Shown: one piece after another, positions 44,101 through 51,610 of the stretch
How the letters are laid out: the number at the start of each line of letters is the position of its first letter
Position numbering within the stretch: position 1 is the stretch's first letter
Assembly (NCBI GenBank): GCA_002361735.1
Contig: DETS01000114.1
Span: 4,648-59,246 of the forward strand
Direction: 5' to 3'
DNA: 54,599 nt
Origin: Lachnospiraceae bacterium UBA3282
Lineage (GTDB): Bacteria; Bacillota; Clostridia; Lachnospirales; Lachnospiraceae
The notes under the pieces: model-generated
Told to the model about the DNA's origin: nothing
What the model saw: the letters and a program-made list of their open reading frames with translations, nothing else
Databases searched by the model: none
Position numbers and translations under genes: made by a program

Positions 44101-44232
44101 ATGGCAGAATGGAAGGAAACGGCATTAGAAGCCGGCATCGGCAGTCATAATGGCAATAATAATACGGGAAACGGCTGTCATAACGGCAGCGAGAACGGTA
44201 ACAACGATAACAGCGACAGCCATAACTGTTAA
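44101..44232 (+). CDS. Asn/Gly/His-rich 43-residue peptide between T-box and thrS
   Basis: After the T-box, AAAGGAGGAATGACA is followed by an ATG at 44101 that opens 43 codons to TAA at 44230-44232. The first 14 residues are MAEWKETALEAGIG; the rest is low-complexity (SHNGNNNTGNGCHNG, then SENGNNDNSDSHNC) with 12 Asn, 4 His and 2 Cys. The ribosome binding site is the best in the region. The peptide could be a leader, a metal-binding peptide or a translational pause signal. It has only two Thr codons, so attenuation by threonine starvation alone is unlikely. Confidence 0.6.
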   Translation: MAEWKETALEAGIGSHNGNNNTGNGCHNGSENGNNDNSDSHNC

Positions 44233-44269
44233 GTGTATGAAATGAAATGATATTTCAGAAAGGATGAAA

Positions 44270-46240
44270 ATGATGAAAATTACCTTAAAAGACGGTTCAT
44301 GTAAAGAATACGCGCAGGCGATGAGCATCTACGACATTGCGCTTGATATTTCCGAGGGGCTTGCGCGCGCGGCCTGTGCCGGGGAAGTGGACGGCAAGGT
44401 GGAGGATCTGCGCACGATCATTGACAAAGATTGCAGCTTAAGTATCCTCACGGCGAACGACCCGGAGGGGCTTAAGGTGGTCAGACACACGACCTCCCAT
44501 GTACTGGCGGAGGCGGTGAAGCGTTTGTTCCCGGAGGCAAAGGTGACCATCGGTCCCGCTATCGACGAGGGCTTTTATTACGATTTTGACGCCGCGCCTT
44601 TTTCCAGAGAAGATCTGGATAAACTGGAAGCGGAGATGAAGAAGATCATCAAGGAAGGGCACAAGTTGGAGCGCTTCACCCTGCCGAGAGCCGAGGCGAT
44701 CAAATACATGGAGGAGAGGAATGAGCCTTATAAGGTGGAGTTGATTCAGGATCTGCCGGAGGATGCGGAGATTTCTTTCTACGATCAGGGCGGTTTCGTT
44801 GATCTCTGCGCAGGACCTCATCTGATGAGCACGAAAAACATTAAGGCTTACAAACTGATTTCGTCTTCCATGGCGTACTGGCGGGGCGACTCTGACCGGG
44901 CGCAGTTACAGCGTATCTATGGCACTGCCTTCCAGAAGAAAGAGGAACTGGAGGCGTATCTGGAGCATCTGGAGGATATCAAACGGCGCGATCACAATAA
45001 GCTGGGGCGTGAGATGGAACTGTTTACCACGGTGGACGTGATCGGACAGGGACTGCCATTGCTTCTGCCCAAGGGCACAAAGATCGTGATGAAGCTGCAG
45101 CGCTGGATCGAGGATCTGGAGGATAAGGAGTGGGGCTATGTGCGGACGAAGACGCCGCTGATGGCAAAGAGCGATCTCTACAAAATGTCCGGGCACTGGG
45201 ATCACTATAAGGATGGCATGTTCGTGCTGGGAGACGAGGAGAAGGAGAAAGAAGTGTTTGCGCTTCGTCCGATGACCTGCCCGTTCCAGTATTACTGCTA
45301 CAAGAACACGCAGCACTCCTACCGCGATCTGCCCATCCGTTACGGGGAGACGTCCACGCTTTTCAGAAATGAGGATTCCGGCGAGATGCACGGACTGACC
45401 CGTGTGCGCCAGTTCACCATTTCCGAGGGACATTTGATCATGCGCCCCGATCAGATGGTGGAGGAGTTCAAGGGCTGTATCGCCTTGGCAAAATATGTTA
45501 TGTCAACCTTGGGACTGCTGGATGATATCACCTGGCATCTGTCCAAGTGGGATCCGGAGAATCCGGAGAAATATATCGGCGAACCGGAGGTCTGGAATGA
45601 GACGGAAGCGCATATCCGCAATATACTGACCGAACTGGAAATTCCCTTTACGGAAGATGTGGGCGAAGCGGCTTTCTACGGACCGAAGGTGGATATCAAC
45701 GCGAAGAACGTGTACGGCAAAGAGGATACCATGATCACCGTTCAGTGGGATGCTCTTTTGGCGGAGCAGTTTGATATGTATTTTATCGACCAAAACGGCG
45801 ACAAGGTGCGTCCCGGCATCATCCACAGGACGTCGCTTGGCTGCTACGAGCGGACGCTGGCGTGGCTGATCGAGAAGTATGCGGGCAAGTTCCCGACCTG
45901 GCTTTGCCCGGAGCAGGTGCGCGTGCTCACGATTTCCGAAAAGTATGACGATTACGCGGAGGAGATCAGAAAAGAACTGGCGAGAAACGATATTGACGTG
46001 ACGGTGGATAACCGCTCCGAGAAGATTGGTTTCAAGATTCGTGAGGCGAGACTGCAAAAGGTGCCTTACATGCTCGTGGTCGGCGCGCAGGAGGCGGAGG
46101 ATAAGACCGTTTCCGTCAGAAGCCGCTATGCGGGCGACGAGGGCGTGAAGCCGCTTGGTGACTTTATCGACCAGATATGCAAGGAAATCCGCACGAAGGA
46201 GATCAGGCAGGAGCTGCCGCAGGATGAAAAAAAGCAGTAA
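44270..46240 (+). CDS. thrS: Threonyl-tRNA synthetase
   Basis: The class II synthetase of about 656 residues has a TGS domain, an editing domain (HTTSHVLAEAVKRLFPEAKV) and the catalytic core. Class II motifs are visible (ALRPMTCPFQYYCYKN, RNEDSGEMHGLTRVRQFTI, RPGIIHRTSLGCYERTLAWL) and the C-terminal anticodon-binding domain starts near residue 545. It attaches threonine to tRNA-Thr. The start is one of three close ATGs (44264, 44270, 44273); AAGGA at 44259 favours 44270 or 44273. Its expression depends on the T-box. A motif variant (GTTATGTCAAC) lies at 45497-45507. Confidence 0.95.
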   Translation: MMKITLKDGSCKEYAQAMSIYDIALDISEGLARAACAGEVDGKVEDLRTIIDKDCSLSILTANDPEGLKVVRHTTSHVLAEAVKRLFPEAKVTIGPAIDEGFYYDFDAAPFSREDLDKLEAEMKKIIKEGHKLERFTLPRAEAIKYMEERNEPYKVELIQDLPEDAEISFYDQGGFVDLCAGPHLMSTKNIKAYKLISSSMAYWRGDSDRAQLQRIYGTAFQKKEELEAYLEHLEDIKRRDHNKLGREMELFTTVDVIGQGLPLLLPKGTKIVMKLQRWIEDLEDKEWGYVRTKTPLMAKSDLYKMSGHWDHYKDGMFVLGDEEKEKEVFALRPMTCPFQYYCYKNTQHSYRDLPIRYGETSTLFRNEDSGEMHGLTRVRQFTISEGHLIMRPDQMVEEFKGCIALAKYVMSTLGLLDDITWHLSKWDPENPEKYIGEPEVWNETEAHIRNILTELEIPFTEDVGEAAFYGPKVDINAKNVYGKEDTMITVQWDALLAEQFDMYFIDQNGDKVRPGIIHRTSLGCYERTLAWLIEKYAGKFPTWLCPEQVRVLTISEKYDDYAEEIRKELARNDIDVTVDNRSEKIGFKIREARLQKVPYMLVVGAQEAEDKTVSVRSRYAGDEGVKPLGDFIDQICKEIRTKEIRQELPQDEKKQ

Positions 46241-46250
46241 GGGAAGTTAT

Positions 46251-47987
46251 ATGGAAAAGAGAGCAAAGTTTCCGGGCAGGGAGATTGCGGGATTTCTCCT
46301 GCTCGGACTCAGCCTCATCATGCTGGGCAAAAGCGTGATGCTGTGCTTTAGCAATGATATCTGGTATGATGAACTGTTCACCGTGGGGCTGGCGGAACAT
46401 TCCTACGGTGAGCTGGTTCGCCTTACAGCGGCAGACGTACATCCGCCGCTGTATTATTGTATGGTCAAGTTGTTTGCAGACTTATGTAAACTAATTATGC
46501 CGGGGGCGGGAACGATTATTCCGGCAAAACTCGTGTCGGTGCTGCCTTACTTTCTCCTGCTGCTTTACGCGGTCACTTTTATGCGCAAGCGATTTGGACT
46601 GTTTGTGAGCGGTATGTTTTTATTCTGCGTGACGGCGATGCCACAGCTTTCTGCCTACACGGTGGAGATGCGGATGTACGGCTGGGCGCTGCTGTTTGTG
46701 ACGGCGGCGTTTCTGCACGCGTATGCACTTGTTAAAAGTTATGTAAATCAAGGAGCGGAGACGGGCAAGATTGGAGCGGACAATGCAGTCAAGCGGCAAA
46801 AGCGCGCCCATACCCTCCACGCCGCCGCCTTCGTCCTCTACGGTTTGGCGGCAGCCTACACCCAGTATTTTGCCTGTGTGGCGGTGGTGATGGTCTACCT
46901 CTGTCTGCTGCTCGTTTTTTGGATTCGGGATAGGCGGCGTATCAAAGAGTGGCTGATTTATGCGGGCATATCTGCGATCGCTTATGTGCCCTGGCTTTTT
47001 GCGCTGGCGGGGCAGCTTAGCGCAGTCAGCGAAAATTACTGGATCTTGCCGCTCACGTGGCGGTCCCTGGGCGGGTGCGTGAAATTTCTGATGAAGCCTG
47101 CCTTTGCGAATGAAATGGTGAACGCGGTTTTGGCGGTGATTTTATTTGCTGCCTATGTCGGATCGTGGTGTCAATGGTTGTCAAAACTCTACCATAAGGG
47201 TAGAGAAAATAATAAAATATGTGTGAATAGTGCAAACCAAGAAAATAGTAATGGCATTGCAGAGGGAATGGGAAGAAAAAAAACGGCAGTGTCACAGAGC
47301 GAGGACGAAGAGGGCGGGGCAGCGCGGTTTTGGCTTGCCACAGCAGGCATTGCGGTTCTGGCAGGACTGGTGGCGTTCGGCTTCATGGCATCATTTTTGC
47401 TCCGCCCGATTTTTGTGTACCGCTATATGATACCTGCGGCGGGGTGTTTCTGGCTGGGATTCGCACTCTGCCTGAATGATGTGTTATGTAAACCAACGAC
47501 GGGCCGCCGCGCCCTTGGAATCGCCCTCACGTTTCTCGTCATCATAATCGGTCTGTGCGATTACCGTGCCTTCATGGGCGAAGAAGAATATAAGATCCGC
47601 CTGATGGCGGAGACGGAAGAGGCGCTTGCCATGATCGGTCCGCAGGACAGCGTCCTGTACAACTTCGATCAGGTGCAGGCGGTGACGGGGTACTATCTGC
47701 CGCGGACGGTGCAACGGTATCTCTGGTGCGCGGAAGGGGAGAAGCTGATTCAGGAGATTACCTCGCCCTGCGGCACGGTGGAAACCGTGGAAGAAATTCA
47801 GCGGATGCTTGAGAAGACGCAGGAGGAAGGAAAGGACGGAGAGCAAGGCGGGAACGTCTGGTTGATCGGCAGTTTTAACAGCCGGGAAGACATCGTGGCG
47901 GCGTGGCGCGATGCGGGGCTGAACGTGGAGGAGGAAGGGAGTTTTCTGCTGGAACGGTACTGGTTTAATTTGTATAAAATTTCATAA
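46251..47987 (+). CDS. GT39-like membrane glycosyltransferase
   Basis: The 578-residue protein has about ten membrane spans and the family start WYDELFTVGLAEHSYGELVR with DVHPPLYYCMV, the acidic and HPP motifs of the ArnT/PMT-like GT39 group. It would move a sugar from a lipid carrier to a wall or envelope acceptor. Three copies of the recurrent motif (46481, 46738, 47483) lie in this single gene, at LCKLIM, SYVNQ and LCKPTT. Segments next to them (ETGKIGADNAVKRQKRAH, and GRKKTAVSQSEDEEGG) look like variable loops. AAGGGAAG precedes ATG 46251; ATG 46224, which overlaps thrS, is an alternative. Confidence 0.8.
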   Translation: MEKRAKFPGREIAGFLLLGLSLIMLGKSVMLCFSNDIWYDELFTVGLAEHSYGELVRLTAADVHPPLYYCMVKLFADLCKLIMPGAGTIIPAKLVSVLPYFLLLLYAVTFMRKRFGLFVSGMFLFCVTAMPQLSAYTVEMRMYGWALLFVTAAFLHAYALVKSYVNQGAETGKIGADNAVKRQKRAHTLHAAAFVLYGLAAAYTQYFACVAVVMVYLCLLLVFWIRDRRRIKEWLIYAGISAIAYVPWLFALAGQLSAVSENYWILPLTWRSLGGCVKFLMKPAFANEMVNAVLAVILFAAYVGSWCQWLSKLYHKGRENNKICVNSANQENSNGIAEGMGRKKTAVSQSEDEEGGAARFWLATAGIAVLAGLVAFGFMASFLLRPIFVYRYMIPAAGCFWLGFALCLNDVLCKPTTGRRALGIALTFLVIIIGLCDYRAFMGEEEYKIRLMAETEEALAMIGPQDSVLYNFDQVQAVTGYYLPRTVQRYLWCAEGEKLIQEITSPCGTVETVEEIQRMLEKTQEEGKDGEQGGNVWLIGSFNSREDIVAAWRDAGLNVEEEGSFLLERYWFNLYKIS

Positions 47988-47994
47988 AGCCGCC

Positions 47995-48169
47995 TATACT
48001 ATCTGATGATACTGGATTTCAGATAGGAGGACAGATTACAAAATCACACTGATGTGCTGATTTTGTAATCGCGACTTTGCGCAAAATCAGCACAAAGTCG
48101 ATGATGGCAGACGCAAATTGGAGATTTGCGTCGCCTCCTCGTGACAAGTCACTCGGATAGGAGGTAGTT
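47995..48169 (+). promoter_or_regulatory. Structured leader with competing helices upstream of the DUF1540 gene
   Basis: A TATACT at 47995-48000 is followed by ATCTGA/TCAGAT (48001-48006 with 48019-48024). P1 is GATTACAAAATCA (48034-48046) with TGATTTTGTAATC (48058-48070), a perfect 13-bp helix. P2 is TGTGCTGATTTTG (48053-48065) with CAAAATCAGCACA (48082-48094), also perfect 13 bp, and excludes P1. P3 is CGACTTTG (48072-48079) with CAAAGTCG (48093-48100). P4 is GACGCAAAT (48110-48118) with ATTTGCGTC (48124-48132), and P5 is CCTCCT (48134-48139) with AGGAGG (48159-48164), which is the Shine-Dalgarno. P5 encloses GTGA/TCAC. Confidence 0.75.
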
Positions 48170-48484
48170 ATGGCGGAATTAAAATGTGGTGTGGAGAACT
48201 GTAGTTACAATCAGGAACATTATTGCTGCAAGGGCGATATCATGGTGGGAGGCACACATGCCTGCGACTGTGAGGGCACCTGCTGCGAGAGCTTTTCCCA
48301 GAGGCGGGACGACGCTTATGTGAGTTCATTGGAACATCCCTGCCGCACGATCAGTATCGACTGCGAGGCGGAGAAGTGCGTGTACAATTCCAATTACAAA
48401 TGTCACGCGGATCACGTGGATATCAGAGGCTGCGGCGCCTGCGACTGCAGGCAGACACAGTGCGCTACTTTTAGAGAGTCGTAA
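48170..48484 (+). CDS. DUF1540 domain protein with two domains (104 aa)
   Basis: The 104-residue protein contains two similar Cys-rich units (LKCGVENCSYNQEHYCCKGD then DCEAEKCVYNSNYKCHADH, each with later ACDC or HACDC segments). This is the DUF1540 pattern, probably metal-binding and found in spore-forming and anaerobic Firmicutes without known function. There are 16 Cys. AGGAGG lies before the ATG and is buried in a leader helix. The gene is alone on its strand between the glycosyltransferase and a lipoprotein. Confidence 0.85.
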   Translation: MAELKCGVENCSYNQEHYCCKGDIMVGGTHACDCEGTCCESFSQRRDDAYVSSLEHPCRTISIDCEAEKCVYNSNYKCHADHVDIRGCGACDCRQTQCATFRES

Positions 48485-48524
48485 ACTTGCCAGATTTCAA
48501 ATTTTATATTACAATGATACTGTT

Positions 48525-48550
48525 GGACGCAGGCCGTTTGGCTTGCGTCC
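48525..48550 (+). terminator. Hairpin after the DUF1540 gene
   Basis: GGACGCAGGCC (48525-48535) pairs with GGCTTGCGTCC (48540-48550), eleven pairs with one G-T and a four-base loop. The following T-run is poor (TGTGGTTT), so it is a probable but weak terminator. Confidence 0.55.
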
Positions 48551-48640
48551 TGTGGTTTAGAGGATTTGGCGGGAGATTGCGGAACGTTTGGACCGCACGG
48601 ACCGCATATAGGGGAAAATAGGATTTAGGAAGGAAAACGG

Positions 48641-49312
48641 ATGGTGAAAAGAAATCAGATCGGCATCCTGCTCTTGACGACAGCTCTTTTGTTTGCGGGC
48701 TGCGGAGAGGAGACTGTACATACCGGCGCACCGGTGAAGAATGCGGAGGAAAGCGCAGATGTGCAGGCAGTTGTGGAGAACGGTTTTATGGCACCGGTGG
48801 AGATGGATGAGACGCTGCGCACCGAGCTGACGGAGGAATTGCTTGCGGAGAATGAGATGGATGTTTCCGTAGTAGAGAGCGCACCTGTGACAAAGGGGTG
48901 CAGTTTTTCACTGCCGGAAGCGTTTTCGGAGTCGGAAGATATCGAGGGAATGTATGTGACAAAACGATATCCAATAGACGCTTCTACGATATATTATGTA
49001 GCGCTCGGCGGGGATGTGGCGCTGCAGCTGATGACGGAGGAGACCTTCAAGGCGCAGGCGGAAGAAAATTTTGAAAAAGAATATGGGGAAAAGATTGAAG
49101 TGACGATTGACAGCTTTGACAGGATCAAGATAGACGGCTGTCCCGCATTCCGCATCCTCTGCCACTATCAGGTGGGAGATACAAAGATGACCCAGCTTGA
49201 ATATGCGATCAATGCGGATAAAAGTTATGTGATCACTTATTCGCAGACCGGGGATTATGATCGCATGGAGGAGTACGAGGCGAGTGCGGAAACCATTCAT
49301 CTGCAATTCTAA
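48641..49312 (+). CDS. Putative lipoprotein (223 aa)
   Basis: The 223-residue product has a lipobox LLFAGCG near residue 20 after a hydrophobic signal, so it should be anchored in the membrane through a lipidated Cys. The mature part has an acidic linker (EEVTEELLAENE type) and a beta-rich domain of about 120 residues (FSLPEAFSESEDIEGMYVTK, then RIKIDGCPAFRILCHYQV). No family is recognised. TAGGAAGGAAA precedes the ATG. Confidence 0.7.
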   Translation: MVKRNQIGILLLTTALLFAGCGEETVHTGAPVKNAEESADVQAVVENGFMAPVEMDETLRTELTEELLAENEMDVSVVESAPVTKGCSFSLPEAFSESEDIEGMYVTKRYPIDASTIYYVALGGDVALQLMTEETFKAQAEENFEKEYGEKIEVTIDSFDRIKIDGCPAFRILCHYQVGDTKMTQLEYAINADKSYVITYSQTGDYDRMEEYEASAETIHLQF

Positions 49313-49348
49313 AAAACTAAAATTTTCGTAATTTGTATAGAATGCCTA

Positions 49349-49377
49349 TTGACAGAGAAGGTGGTAAATTTTACAAT
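49349..49377 (+). promoter_or_regulatory. Promoter of the secreted-protein gene
   Basis: TTGACA (49349-49354) and TACAAT (49372-49377) with a 17-bp spacer are close to consensus. Confidence 0.7.
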
Positions 49378-49475
49378 CGGGTCAGAGTCATGAAAGAAAT
49401 CTGTTTTTCATATCTTATGAGTATCGGCACGAAAGTGTTGATATAGACCACACTTGGAAAAAGGAGGATAATGAA

Positions 49476-50000
49476 ATGAAAAAATTTTTAGCTTTAAGTT
49501 TTGCGCTGGCACTTTCTTTTTCTACCACTGTCTGCGCAGCAGAGACTGTAGTTCCTACCAAGGATTACAGCAGACTGGACACTCTGGCTGTATGTGCTGA
49601 GAAGTCTCTTCCTGAGTACACTTCCAATGCAGTAGCTGAGATGGACGGTGTTGAGAATGTTGCGAAGATTGCTTCCGGCAGCAACATGGTTACCGAGGGC
49701 AAGACCACCAATGGTACCTGCGTTGTTGATAAGGTTAATGTTGCAGCGATCAGATATGCACAGCAGAAGGCTGAGCAGGTTGGCGGCACGATGCTGGATG
49801 TTGTATATCTTTCCGCTCCCGGCGTGCATCTTGAGAATGCACAGGTTGAGCTCAGAGTTGAGGGCGTTAAGGCCGGCGATGCCGTTACCGCTTATAAGTG
49901 CGTAAAGGGTGAGTGGGTTGCAGTAACCGTTGCGGCTGTAGCTGATGATTCCGTTACCATCGCGTTTGATTCTCAGGGTATCTATACGCTGATCAAGTAA
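49476..50000 (+). CDS. Secreted protein of unknown function (174 aa)
   Basis: The 174-residue protein has a typical signal peptide (MKKFLALSFALALSFSTTVC) with probable cleavage after AA near residue 22. The mature part starts ETVVPTKDYS, with an Asn/Thr-rich middle and a beta-rich C-terminal domain (AQVELRVEGVKAGDAVTAYK, then SVTIAFDSQGIYTLIK). Codons are biased to GTT, GCA and CTT-type choices, unlike neighbours, which suggests strong expression. A consensus promoter and AAAGGAGGA lie upstream. I do not recognise a family. Confidence 0.7.
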   Translation: MKKFLALSFALALSFSTTVCAAETVVPTKDYSRLDTLAVCAEKSLPEYTSNAVAEMDGVENVAKIASGSNMVTEGKTTNGTCVVDKVNVAAIRYAQQKAEQVGGTMLDVVYLSAPGVHLENAQVELRVEGVKAGDAVTAYKCVKGEWVAVTVAAVADDSVTIAFDSQGIYTLIK

Positions 50001-50088
50001 TCAGACGATAACAAATAAGAATTCCGCAGCTGCGGGACGGATTTTTGTCCGTAACATCATATCATTGACAACAAGTGTGGACGCAGGA

Positions 50089-50113
50089 GCCGGTCTTTTG
50101 ACCGGCTTCTGCT
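50089..50113 (+). terminator. Terminator between the secreted protein and infC
   Basis: GCCGGTC (50089-50095) pairs perfectly with GACCGGC (50100-50106) around TTTT and is followed by TTCTGCTTT. An intrinsic terminator. Confidence 0.6.
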
Positions 50114-50129
50114 TTGTGGAAAATAATTC

Positions 50130-50158
50130 TTGACAGCGTATTTTTCCTGTGCTATAGT
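50130..50158 (+). promoter_or_regulatory. Promoter of infC-rpmI-rplT
   Basis: TTGACA (50130-50135) and TATAGT (50153-50158), 17 bp apart, are near consensus. Confidence 0.7.
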
Positions 50159-50164
50159 GACAGT

Positions 50165-50333
50165 TGTGTGAAGGCACAGACAGTAAGCAGAGTATCCGCT
50201 CTCACCTTGCAACGATTGGGTTCGCAAGCGTTCATAGCCGCATCACCGCCGGAAGGCGGCGTTTGTTGTGAATGTTTATGATTGGGTGGATAGCTATGCT
50301 GTCCATTTTCTTTGTATATGGGAGGGTAAAGAG
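50165..50333 (+). promoter_or_regulatory. Leader of infC with terminator-like hairpin
   Basis: The leader is about 170 bases. CCGCC GGAA GGCGG (50246-50259) followed by CGTTTGTTG is a terminator-like hairpin, and pairs such as CGAAC-type GCAAGCG/CGTTTG are possible upstream. In other Firmicutes the IF3/L20 operon is controlled by an L20-binding leader, so this probably serves the same purpose; I could not match its consensus by eye. Confidence 0.45.
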
Positions 50334-50840
50334 ATTAGCGACTTATTTATCAACGAGCAAATCAGAGACAGAGAGGTACGAGTGATCGGCGCAGACGGTG
50401 AACAGCTTGGCGTCATGCTGACGAAAGATGCAATGAAACTTGCAGAGGAGGCCGGTGTGGATCTGGTCAAGATCGCACCCACGGCAAAGCCGCCTGTGTG
50501 CAAGATCGTGGACTATGGAAAGTTTAAGTATGAGCAGTCCCGCAAAGACAAGGAAGCAAGGAAGAAACAAAAGATCGTGGAGATCAAGGAGATTCGTCTT
50601 TCTCCCAACATTGATACCAATGACCTGAACACGAAGGTAAACGCTGCCAGGAAATTTATCGGCAAGGGTGACAGAGTGAAGGTGACGCTGCGTTTCAGGG
50701 GCCGCGAGATGGCGCATATGAATACCAGCAAGCATATCCTTGACGATTTTGCCGAAGCGCTCGCCGATATCGCGGTGGTGGATAAAGCGCCGAAGGTAGA
50801 GGGCAGGACTATGACTATGTTTTTGGCTGAGAAGCGATAG
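50334..50840 (+). CDS. infC: Translation initiation factor IF-3, AUU start
   Basis: From ATT at 50334 the protein has 168 residues (M)SDLFINEQIRDREVRVIG then the IF3 N-domain, linker and C-domain (GDRVKVTLRFRGREMAH). GGAGGG (50321-50326) is seven bases before ATT, which is the correct distance, while ATG 50268, in frame, has no ribosome binding site and adds 22 unlikely residues. A rare AUU start is the classic device by which IF3 limits its own translation. infC leads rpmI and rplT. Confidence 0.92.
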   Translation: MSDLFINEQIRDREVRVIGADGEQLGVMLTKDAMKLAEEAGVDLVKIAPTAKPPVCKIVDYGKFKYEQSRKDKEARKKQKIVEIKEIRLSPNIDTNDLNTKVNAARKFIGKGDRVKVTLRFRGREMAHMNTSKHILDDFAEALADIAVVDKAPKVEGRTMTMFLAEKR

Positions 50841-50916
50841 CCTCACAGTTAAAATAGAAAGGATATCCCTCAAAGATATCCTGCTACAGCAATAAAAATA
50901 CAGGAGGAACAATGAA

Positions 50917-51114
50917 ATGCCGAAAATGAAAACCAGCAGAGCTGCTGCAAAACGTTTCAAGGTGACCGGAACGGGTAAGTTAAAGAGAAATAAAGCGTAC
51001 AGACGCCATATCTTAACCAAGAAGACAACCAAGAACAAGAGAAATCTCAGAAAGCCTGCGATGACAGACGCAACGAATGTAAAGAATATGAAGAAGATAT
51101 TGCCTTACCTGTAG
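50917..51114 (+). CDS. rpmI: 50S ribosomal protein L35
   Basis: The 65-residue basic protein begins MPKMKTSRAAAKRFKVTGTG and has the RRHILTKKTTKNKR region, both L35 signatures. AGGAGGA is close before the ATG. It is the middle gene of the infC operon. Confidence 0.95.
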   Translation: MPKMKTSRAAAKRFKVTGTGKLKRNKAYRRHILTKKTTKNKRNLRKPAMTDATNVKNMKKILPYL

Positions 51115-51161
51115 GCAGGTCCGGGAATTTGAGAGATTGTGAAATTTAGGAGGAAAAAGAC

Positions 51162-51518
51162 ATGGCAAGAATAAAGGGCGGTATGAACGCCAAAAAGAAA
51201 CATAACAGAGTGTTAAAGCTTGCAAAAGGTTACAGAGGCGCAAGATCAAAGCAGTATAGAGTGGCAAAGCAGTCCGTGATGCGGGCGCTGGCTTCTTCCT
51301 ACGCGGGCAGAAAAGAGAGAAAACGTCAGTTCAGACAGCTTTGGATCGCTAGAATCAATGCGGCTGCAAGGATGAACGGTCTTTCCTACAGCAAATTCAT
51401 GTTTGGCCTGAAGAATGCAGGTGTTGACATGAACAGAAAGATGCTTGCGGAGATGGCGGTAAATGATGCGGCGGGCTTCACGACGCTTGCGGAGCTTGCA
51501 AAGGCAAATCAGAAATAA
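51162..51518 (+). CDS. rplT: 50S ribosomal protein L20
   Basis: The 118-residue protein has the L20 motifs MARIKGGMNAKKKHNRVLKL and RKRQFRQLWIARINAAAR. L20 binds 23S rRNA early in assembly and, in Firmicutes, the operon leader. GGAGGA precedes the ATG. Confidence 0.96.
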   Translation: MARIKGGMNAKKKHNRVLKLAKGYRGARSKQYRVAKQSVMRALASSYAGRKERKRQFRQLWIARINAAARMNGLSYSKFMFGLKNAGVDMNRKMLAEMAVNDAAGFTTLAELAKANQK

Positions 51519-51527
51519 GACAAACGC

Positions 51528-51556
51528 GGGACATGGTGCAGGCCATGTCCCTTTCT
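51528..51556 (+). terminator. Terminator of rplT
   Basis: GGGACATGG (51528-51536) pairs perfectly with CCATGTCCC (51543-51551) and is followed by TTTCTG. Confidence 0.75.
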
Positions 51557-51610
51557 GTATATATGAGCATAGACATTTTTATGAAGAAGCGCAGGACAGG
51601 AGGATATATC

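Noticed and set aside
47995..48169. The hairpins upstream of the DUF1540 gene as a simple terminator of the glycosyltransferase gene
   Set aside because: No T-run follows any of the helices, and the helices overlap in a competing way and end at the Shine-Dalgarno.
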